Origin: UBA3855 sp964472035
GTDB lineage: Bacteria; Bacillota; Clostridia; Oscillospirales; Ruminococcaceae
Direction of reading: 5' to 3'
Assembly (NCBI GenBank): GCA_964472035.1
Contig: CAYYIT010000058.1
Span: 1-14,224 of the forward strand
DNA length: 14,224 nucleotides
Part shown: positions 1 to 4,784 of the stretch, piece after piece
Layout: each line of letters begins with the position of its first letter
How positions within the stretch are numbered: position 1 is the stretch's first letter
Notes under the pieces: generated by a model
What the model was told of the DNA's origin: nothing
Seen by the model: the letters and a program-made list of their open reading frames with translations, nothing else
Databases searched by the model: none
Position numbers and translations under genes: made by a program

Positions 1-1
1 T

Positions 2-901
2 CCCCAGCTTGACTACCGTAAGGAAAGACCATATGAGATTCTGAAAAGAATTCATAGTCTTATTGATTCAGAGGGAGGAAGTGTACTTTTGGTCGGACAG
101 GGACTTGGCGGATTTTATGCAAATCTGTTGAGTAAGAAGCTTGATTTGCCCTGCCTGCTGACCAACCCTTGCCTGACTTCGCAAGTGTGTAATGAGAGAC
201 TGCGTCCCAGTTTATCAAAGAAATTGCTTGAAAGCTATGCAGAATATGCAAGTCTTGCAGAGAACGCGAATGCCCACATTCTTTGCAGTGATTTGGATCA
301 TGTTATCCCAGAGAACTTTGCCCTATGTTCTGGAATTACACCGCATATCACAGAGGTAGCAGGTACGCACAGTATTATTTTATCATTAACAGAACAGCTG
401 CACAGAACGCTGAAAAGAATTCCGGGAATTCACTACGATACAAGAATTCTGGTGACTTCGGCACGTGGTGCCCTTAATTATGTGATGAATCACTACTGTA
501 TTCCAGGAGAACTGGAATACCCGGGAACTACAGAAAAATACGCGGTACTTTCCATCCAGGATACAGTTGGGGATGGCTTTGGTTTTCAGCTGACAGAAAA
601 TCAGTTTTGTAAAGGCGTACTAACGCTGTATTTTGATGATATCCAGCAGGAAACGAAGGGGCTCAAGCTTATGGACGAGGAACAGGCACAGCAGATCCTG
701 GATTTCATTCATGAACATCGTGGCGTGAGTACACTGCTGATTCATTGTTTTGCTGGAATCAGCCGTTCCAAGGCGGTTGGCGCTATTGCAGCTGAAATGT
801 ATCATGATTCCGCTGCAATGTTTCTGAGGGATGGACTGGAGAATAAATATGTCTATCATATGCTGAAAGAGGTATGGAATAAGAGCTCTAAAAAGAGGTG
901 A
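2..901 (+). CDS. YqiA-like alpha/beta hydrolase fused to a dual-specificity phosphatase domain (5' end outside window)
   Basis: The frame is open from base 2 with no stop, so the true start lies off the left edge; the first internal candidate start (TTG at 89) falls inside a conserved motif and is not a real start. The N-terminal half resembles the YqiA/UPF0227 esterase family: a strand followed by the nucleophile-elbow motif (GQGLGG at codons 95-112), then an NPCL segment, a later D-x-D and a GTHSI histidine motif. The elbow usually reads G-x-S-x-G; here Gly (codon 101-103) sits where the nucleophile Ser should be, so esterase activity is doubtful. The C-terminal half (from about base 430) is a protein-phosphatase-like domain with the signature HCFAGISRS: catalytic Cys codon 746-748, Arg codon 764-766, and a candidate acid in the FDD motif near 633. 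The fusion is one uninterrupted frame. Substrate is unknown. No obvious terminator follows. Confidence 0.75.
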   Translation, partial: PQLDYRKERPYEILKRIHSLIDSEGGSVLLVGQGLGGFYANLLSKKLDLPCLLTNPCLTSQVCNERLRPSLSKKLLESYAEYASLAENANAHILCSDLDHVIPENFALCSGITPHITEVAGTHSIILSLTEQLHRTLKRIPGIHYDTRILVTSARGALNYVMNHYCIPGELEYPGTTEKYAVLSIQDTVGDGFGFQLTENQFCKGVLTLYFDDIQQETKGLKLMDEEQAQQILDFIHEHRGVSTLLIHCFAGISRSKAVGAIAAEMYHDSAAMFLRDGLENKYVYHMLKEVWNKSSKKR

Positions 902-1029
902 ACTATTGAGCATGCGAAAAAGAGCAGCCGACAAGGGCGCTTGGTGATCATCATGCACAGCTTTTGTAGCAAGAAATTGGCATATTTGCTTAAATATAAT
1001 TACGCTATGCAATTTTTATATAAATCCGA

Positions 1030-1058
1030 TTGACTTGCAATTGAATTTGGTGTATAAT
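1030..1058 (+). promoter_or_regulatory. Sigma-A promoter, TTGACT-17-TATAAT
   Basis: The -35 box TTGACT is at 1030-1035 and the -10 box TATAAT at 1053-1058, separated by exactly 17 bases. This is one mismatch from consensus and the best promoter in the window. Transcription would begin near 1065, about 17 bases before a 44-codon leader ORF and about 150 bases before the gene at 1213. Confidence 0.85.
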
Positions 1059-1081
1059 TAACATAGTGCTGCGCCAGAAAT

Positions 1082-1216
1082 ATGATGCCCGCGGAGCAAA
1101 ATTTAATCGAGAAAAAGCATAAACATTTCTTTAGAAATGCGATTTCTGAACATCTGATATGGTATACTAACCTTATCAAATCCGGAAAACCGGACGATGG
1201 GAGGAAATCGTCATGA
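1082..1216 (+). CDS. Possible 44-codon leader ORF overlapping the next gene's start
   Basis: ATG ATG at 1082-1087 opens a 44-codon frame whose TGA stop (1214-1216) overlaps the ATG at 1213 as ATGA, an arrangement typical of translational coupling. The peptide is basic in its first half (EKKHKH) and ends KPDDGRKSS; no family is recognised. No clear Shine-Dalgarno sequence precedes the start, which argues against strong translation. It sits directly downstream of the promoter at 1030-1058 and spans the inverted repeat and hairpins of the leader, so it could be a regulatory leader peptide or a chance frame. Confidence 0.35.
   Translation: MMPAEQNLIEKKHKHFFRNAISEHLIWYTNLIKSGKPDDGRKSS
1130..1150. 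promoter_or_regulatory. Inverted repeat, possible operator
   Basis: AGAAAT (1133-1138) and ATTTCT (1142-1147) are perfect complements around GCG. The pairing extends outward to 1130/1150 with one G-T wobble. It lies between the strong promoter and the possible second -10 element, in the -35 region of the latter, where a repressor could act. It could equally be a small RNA hairpin. Confidence 0.35.
1160..1168 (+). promoter_or_regulatory. Possible extended -10 promoter element
   Basis: The sequence TGGTATACT matches the extended -10 form TGnTATAAT with one change. No good -35 box lies 16-18 bases upstream; that position is occupied by the inverted repeat at 1130-1150. Extended -10 promoters can work without a -35 box. 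A start near 1175 would give a short leader made almost wholly of the two hairpins before the gene at 1213. Confidence 0.35.
1181..1212 (+). promoter_or_regulatory. Paired hairpins around the ribosome binding site
   Basis: TCCGG (1181-1185) pairs with CCGGA (1190-1194) around an AAAA loop. Immediately after, GACGAT (1193-1198) pairs perfectly with ATCGTC (1207-1212) around GGGAGGAA, so the Shine-Dalgarno sequence forms the loop of a hairpin that abuts the ATG at 1213. The two hairpins share bases 1193-1194 and compete slightly. This is visible by eye; any role in translation control is inference. Confidence 0.45.
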
Positions 1217-2376
1217 ATGAAGAAAGATACTTTTTTAACTGGAGCTGCTGTGAGTTGGTCATGACAAAGACCGGAGATAAAGCGATTGACAGCGCAGCCA
1301 ACAAGTTTTTCACAGCAACAATGGATTACTGCAAGGAAGTCAGAAGCAATATCAGATCCTATCTGGAAGCACTTGCCGGTATTGTGAGAAGTCAGGGCAT
1401 TAGTGGGATGGAGATGCGCGTAAACGATGAGATGCTGGATCAGTACATCTGCTGTGACTATGAGGAAACGGATCAGAAAAAGCGGTTTACAGTGTTTACG
1501 GATGTGGATTTCATGGAGCAGAACAACATCGGAAGAAATCTATACGAGGTGCCGGCGAAAAAGCACGACCCGAATGTAAAGGTATCCATGATCCTTCCCG
1601 TTACCGAGTCCATGGAGAAGAAATTTGAGGAGATCAAGCAGGAGCCGTTTCCGCTGTATATCAAGAAATATATGACCAAGCTCGGCATTTATGAGGAATG
1701 CCTTGCCATTCATCAGGACGAAGAGAATGCGGATATTACCTTTGCAAATGTCATCATGGTAGCGTATACCGTGCTGGAGGCAAAGATCGGCAGCGGCATT
1801 ACGATGAAATTTTTCTTCTCAGATGGTGGGATTGTAGGTTTCATGGAATCGGATTCTTCCGCAGAACTGGGACGTCTCCCTGAGATCGAAGTGGATGAAT
1901 CTATTTTCACGGATGAGCCTGATCAGAAATGGTACCTGAATCTCAGCAGCATTTGCATCCATCCGATCACGGATTATGAGAGCGCCGGAATGACTCGTGA
2001 GGAATATGAATCGCTTGCAAGGGCGTATCTCGGTGAGAATACGGATGCGCTGATGCAGAGACTTGACAGCGAGAAGCCATTTGAGGTATATGCGTTTACA
2101 AAGCGCAATCACCTGTGCGGTGAAGAGATTCTGGATATTACAGGCGGCATCAGAAAATGCTTCCTCTTCAATATGGAAATGGCACAGCGGCTTGCAATCG
2201 ATCTGGAGGACCTTCCGGATGCATATCAGCCCCATGGTTTTATCGATGGTGAAATGGAAGTGTTCCAGTCCTTATTCGCCTTCTCCAGAGATTTCCGGCT
2301 TGTCGAGATACCGATCATGCCGGAGGATGAGGATTGGCAAATTGTGCTGACGAGATATTGGGGAAGCAGAGAATAG
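1213..2376 (+). CDS. Unrecognised acidic 387-residue protein
   Basis: The ATG at 1213 follows GGGAGGA with about 7 bases of spacing, so the start is well supported. I do not recognise the family. The protein is acidic and has no signal peptide. A hydrophobic stretch at about residues 173-202 carries charged and polar residues and looks like buried strands or helices rather than a membrane span. The C-terminal third is rich in acidic and aromatic residues and ends near a EDEDW motif. It has its own promoter and leader and is separated from the BrxL operon by 284 bases, so it may be a separate unit or an associated regulator or accessory factor. Codon use and ribosome site resemble those of the downstream genes. 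Function is unknown. Confidence 0.85.
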   Translation: MNEERYFFNWSCCELVMTKTGDKAIDSAANKFFTATMDYCKEVRSNIRSYLEALAGIVRSQGISGMEMRVNDEMLDQYICCDYEETDQKKRFTVFTDVDFMEQNNIGRNLYEVPAKKHDPNVKVSMILPVTESMEKKFEEIKQEPFPLYIKKYMTKLGIYEECLAIHQDEENADITFANVIMVAYTVLEAKIGSGITMKFFFSDGGIVGFMESDSSAELGRLPEIEVDESIFTDEPDQKWYLNLSSICIHPITDYESAGMTREEYESLARAYLGENTDALMQRLDSEKPFEVYAFTKRNHLCGEEILDITGGIRKCFLFNMEMAQRLAIDLEDLPDAYQPHGFIDGEMEVFQSLFAFSRDFRLVEIPIMPEDEDWQIVLTRYWGSRE

Positions 2377-2480
2377 CCGCTGATTTGCTGTGGCGGATGT
2401 TGACATTCGATTTGATGGAGAAGGAACTGCGGGAGTGCATTATTGTCTGCGAGCACGGTGTCATTGTAATATCTTTCTGA
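2334..2480 (+). CDS. Possible 48-codon ORF overlapping the end of the preceding gene
   Basis: A frame different from the 387-residue gene is open from 2331 to the TGA at 2478-2480. It could start at TTG 2334, which is preceded by GGAGG (2322-2326) at 7 bases, or at ATG 2397. The product reads like a real globular C-terminus (segments WRMLTFDLMEKELRECI and VCEHGVIVISF) with alternating hydrophobic strands. It may be a small gene, a remnant of a degraded gene, or the continuation of the upstream protein after a frameshift. No family is recognised. Confidence 0.3.
   Translation: MANCADEILGKQRIAADLLWRMLTFDLMEKELRECIIVCEHGVIVISF
2443..2472 (+). promoter_or_regulatory. Possible promoter of the BrxL operon, TTGTCT-18-TAATAT
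   Basis: TTGTCT (2443-2448) and TAATAT (2467-2472) are separated by 18 bases. Both boxes depart from consensus at one or two positions. Transcription would begin near 2479 and pass through the terminator-like hairpin at 2490-2546 before reaching the operon. It lies inside the possible small ORF. Confidence 0.35.
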
Positions 2481-2489
2481 ATAACTATG

Positions 2490-2546
2490 AAAAATCCCTG
2501 AATCAACCCACTGACAAAAATAGGTGTGTGGATTTTGGGTTTTTTT
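2490..2546 (+). terminator. Terminator-like hairpin with T-tract in the operon leader
   Basis: AAAATCC (2491-2497) pairs with GGATTTT (2530-2536), and alternatively AACCCA (2505-2510) pairs with TGGGTT (2536-2541); seven T residues follow at 2540-2546. The two pairings are mutually exclusive. The stems are AT-rich or long-looped, so the hairpin is weak. It could end the transcript of the 387-residue gene or act as an attenuator for the BrxL operon. Confidence 0.3.
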
Positions 2547-2647
2547 AGAAGTGCTGAGTCTCACTTTTCACGCCCAAAGGATACGGCGCATACCGCCGTG
2601 CAGCAGGAGCTTGAAGCAGAATTGAATATGCCGGTCAGCCGGAGAGC

Positions 2648-2656
2648 AGGAGGAAA
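2648..2656 (+). promoter_or_regulatory. Ribosome binding site deciding the BrxL start
   Basis: An AGGAGG-type site lies a few bases before ATG 2661. It supports this ATG over the upstream in-frame GTG at 2526, which has no such site. Confidence 0.8.
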
Positions 2657-2660
2657 CCGC

Positions 2661-4784
2661 ATGGATTTGCTGGATAAAAAAATCACCGAAACATTTCAGG
2701 GAAAGGTCGTCCGCAAGGATCTGACAACTCTGATGAAAAAAGGTGCCAATGTACCAACCTATGTACTGGAATATCTTCTGGGGATGTACTGTACAACTGA
2801 GGACGAAGAAGTCGTAAAGGAAGGCCTTGAGAAAATCAAAAAAATTCTCAGCGAGAATTATGTTCGTCCCGATCAGAGCGAATACGTCAAGTCAAAGATC
2901 AAAGAAAACGGTCAGTATACGATCATCGATAAGATCACAGTGGAGGTCGATGAGAAGGAAGACAAGTATATTGCAAGGTTTACCAATCTCGGCATTTCAC
3001 CGTTTGAGGTGGGATCGGATCTGGTGGTACATAACGAAAAGCTGCTGGTCGGCGGAATCTGGTGTATTGTAAAAATCGAATACGTCGGCCTTGACAGGGT
3101 AGAGGAAGAGGACGAATATGATGAGGATATCTTTGACGGGAACAAGAAAAAACGTCGTAAGCTGAAGAAGAAAAAGTCGAAGTATGATTCACCGTTTGAG
3201 ATCTCTGCATTGAAGCCGATCCAGATGGCAAACCTCGATCTGGATGAGATCCGGGATGCAAGAAAAGACTTCACCAAGAGCGAATGGGTGACGCTGCTTC
3301 TGCGTTCAGCGGGCTATGAACCCGATGAACTCAATGAAAAGCAGAAGCTGCATTATCTGCTGCGTTTTGTTCCGTTCATCCAGAAGAACTACAATCTTGT
3401 GGAGCTCGGTCCCAGAGGTACGGGCAAATCCCATGCCTACAGTGAGCTTTCCCCGTATTCCATCCTCATGAGCAGTGGTCACACCACGGTTTCCAATCTG
3501 TTCTATAATATGGCATCAAGAAGAGTGGGTCTTGTCGGCAATTGGGACTGCGTTGCCTTTGATGAGGTGGGCGGCATTACGCAGACTTCGGGCGATATGA
3601 TCCAGATCATGAAGAACTATATGGCGAACGGCTCCTTTGCAAGAGGCAGTGATTCGATCAATTCCGATGCCTCGATTGCATTCGAGGGCAATACGTTCCG
3701 CAGCGTGGCAGATATGCTCCGCACAACGAATCTGTTTGAGCCCTTCCCAGGGGATTTCAACAATGATTCTGCCTTCTTTGACCGCATCCATGCCTATCTT
3801 CCGGGATGGGAAACGCCGAAGCTCAGAGCAAGTCTGTTCACATCGAGATACGGTCTGATCTCTGACTGCTTTGCGGAATTCTGTCACGCGATGCGAAAAT
3901 ACGATTTTACCAATGAATTCGGTGATTACTTTGAACTGAACCGCAACTTTAATACCCGTGATGATACGGCGGTCAGAAGAACCTTCTCCGGTCTTTCAAA
4001 GCTGATTTATCCCGATGCGTGCATGACCAAGGAAGAGGCAAGGGAGCTGCTGGAATATGCGATCGAATGCAGACGCAGAGTCAAGGAACAGCTCCGCAAA
4101 ATGAACCCTGGCGAATTCAGTGATGTGGCTCTGGGCTACATCGATCTGGATACCAATGAAGAAACCATTGTGGAACTGCCGGAAATCGCAAGCGGCACGC
4201 TCATTCCGGATACCTTTGAACCGGCAGGCCATGTCTATGCAGTTGGCCGTTCTGTGGATCAGAAGATCGGTATCTATCGTCTGGAAAACAAGCTGATGGA
4301 CGGAACCGGAAAGTTCAGCTTCCGCAATATTGAAGGCCTTTCCGGTGCGCCGAAGAGCGTCAGAGACAGCATCACTGCTGCATTCAATTACTTTGGAGAG
4401 AATTCCAGAAAGCTTGTGTCCGGCAGTTATGAGGACTATGACTACAGCATGTATTTCAACGATCTGCAAAACAGGAATGTCAGTGATGAGATCTCTGTTG
4501 CGGAGGTCGTGGGACTGTTTTCGGCAATGGCAAATCGTCCTGTTGTACCGTCCCTCGTGATCTGCGGACGAGTAGTAATGTCGGGCAGCATGATGCCAAT
4601 CCAAACGGAGCTTGATGAAATGTTTGTCGCTGCAGCAAATGCAGGGGCGAGAACGATTCTGCTCCCTGAGGAATGCGCAGAAAAATACAATGCCCTCAAA
4701 CCGGAACTGAAAAGCGAGATCAAAGCAAAATTCTATGCAACACCGCTGGAAGCGGCCAAAATTGCATTGGGAGTGGAACGATAA
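2661..4784 (+). CDS. brxL: BrxL-like AAA+ protein (BREX Lon-like family)
   Basis: The 707-residue product has the typical BrxL length and N-terminus (DLLDKKITETFQGKVVRKDL). An acidic-then-basic linker lies at about 148-174 (KKKRRKLKKKKSK at 162-174). The AAA+ core has Walker A GPRGTGKS at 250-257 and Walker B CVAFDE with Asp301/Glu302. A Lon-protease-like C-terminal fold spans about 614-690 (PSLVICGRVVMSGSMMPI), but where Lon has its catalytic Lys after PIGGL this protein reads PIQTELDE, and no GPSAG-type Ser motif is seen, so proteolysis looks unlikely. In the literature BrxL is a phage-restriction factor of BREX systems that forms AAA+ rings and binds DNA. Here it is the first gene of a five-gene operon in which PglZ, PglX and BrxC do not appear; its stop codon overlaps the next start (TAATG). 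The assignment to the family is firm; its role in this setting is inferred. Confidence 0.88.
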   Translation: MDLLDKKITETFQGKVVRKDLTTLMKKGANVPTYVLEYLLGMYCTTEDEEVVKEGLEKIKKILSENYVRPDQSEYVKSKIKENGQYTIIDKITVEVDEKEDKYIARFTNLGISPFEVGSDLVVHNEKLLVGGIWCIVKIEYVGLDRVEEEDEYDEDIFDGNKKKRRKLKKKKSKYDSPFEISALKPIQMANLDLDEIRDARKDFTKSEWVTLLLRSAGYEPDELNEKQKLHYLLRFVPFIQKNYNLVELGPRGTGKSHAYSELSPYSILMSSGHTTVSNLFYNMASRRVGLVGNWDCVAFDEVGGITQTSGDMIQIMKNYMANGSFARGSDSINSDASIAFEGNTFRSVADMLRTTNLFEPFPGDFNNDSAFFDRIHAYLPGWETPKLRASLFTSRYGLISDCFAEFCHAMRKYDFTNEFGDYFELNRNFNTRDDTAVRRTFSGLSKLIYPDACMTKEEARELLEYAIECRRRVKEQLRKMNPGEFSDVALGYIDLDTNEETIVELPEIASGTLIPDTFEPAGHVYAVGRSVDQKIGIYRLENKLMDGTGKFSFRNIEGLSGAPKSVRDSITAAFNYFGENSRKLVSGSYEDYDYSMYFNDLQNRNVSDEISVAEVVGLFSAMANRPVVPSLVICGRVVMSGSMMPIQTELDEMFVAAANAGARTILLPEECAEKYNALKPELKSEIKAKFYATPLEAAKIALGVER

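Larger units (their letters stand above)
902..1212. other. Intergenic regulatory region
   Basis: These 311 bases hold no long gene. They contain a near-consensus sigma-A promoter, a 44-codon leader ORF, an inverted repeat, a possible second promoter with an extended -10, and two hairpins next to the ribosome site of the gene at 1213; these are listed separately. Bases 902-1020 show only very short ORFs without ribosome sites, and no convincing terminator for the upstream phosphatase fusion. Confidence 0.7.
2377..2660. other. Leader region of the BrxL operon
   Basis: These 284 bases separate the 387-residue gene from the BrxL-like gene. They hold the small overlapping ORF, a possible promoter and a terminator-like hairpin (listed separately). 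The frame of the BrxL gene is open upstream to a GTG at 2526, giving a possible 45-residue extension, but no ribosome site precedes that GTG and the extension does not resemble the family; ATG 2661 is preferred. Confidence 0.6.

Noticed and set aside
936..1034. 26-codon ORF from an ATG near 953 in the first intergenic region
   Set aside because: No ribosome site, composition not protein-like, and it ends inside the -35 box of the strong promoter.
2400..2405. Perfect TTGACA as a -35 box
   Set aside because: No acceptable -10 box lies 15-19 bases downstream.
2526..2660. In-frame 45-residue N-terminal extension of the BrxL-like gene from GTG 2526
   Set aside because: No ribosome site before the GTG, it begins inside the terminator-like hairpin, and the family's usual N-terminus begins at ATG 2661, which has a strong ribosome site.
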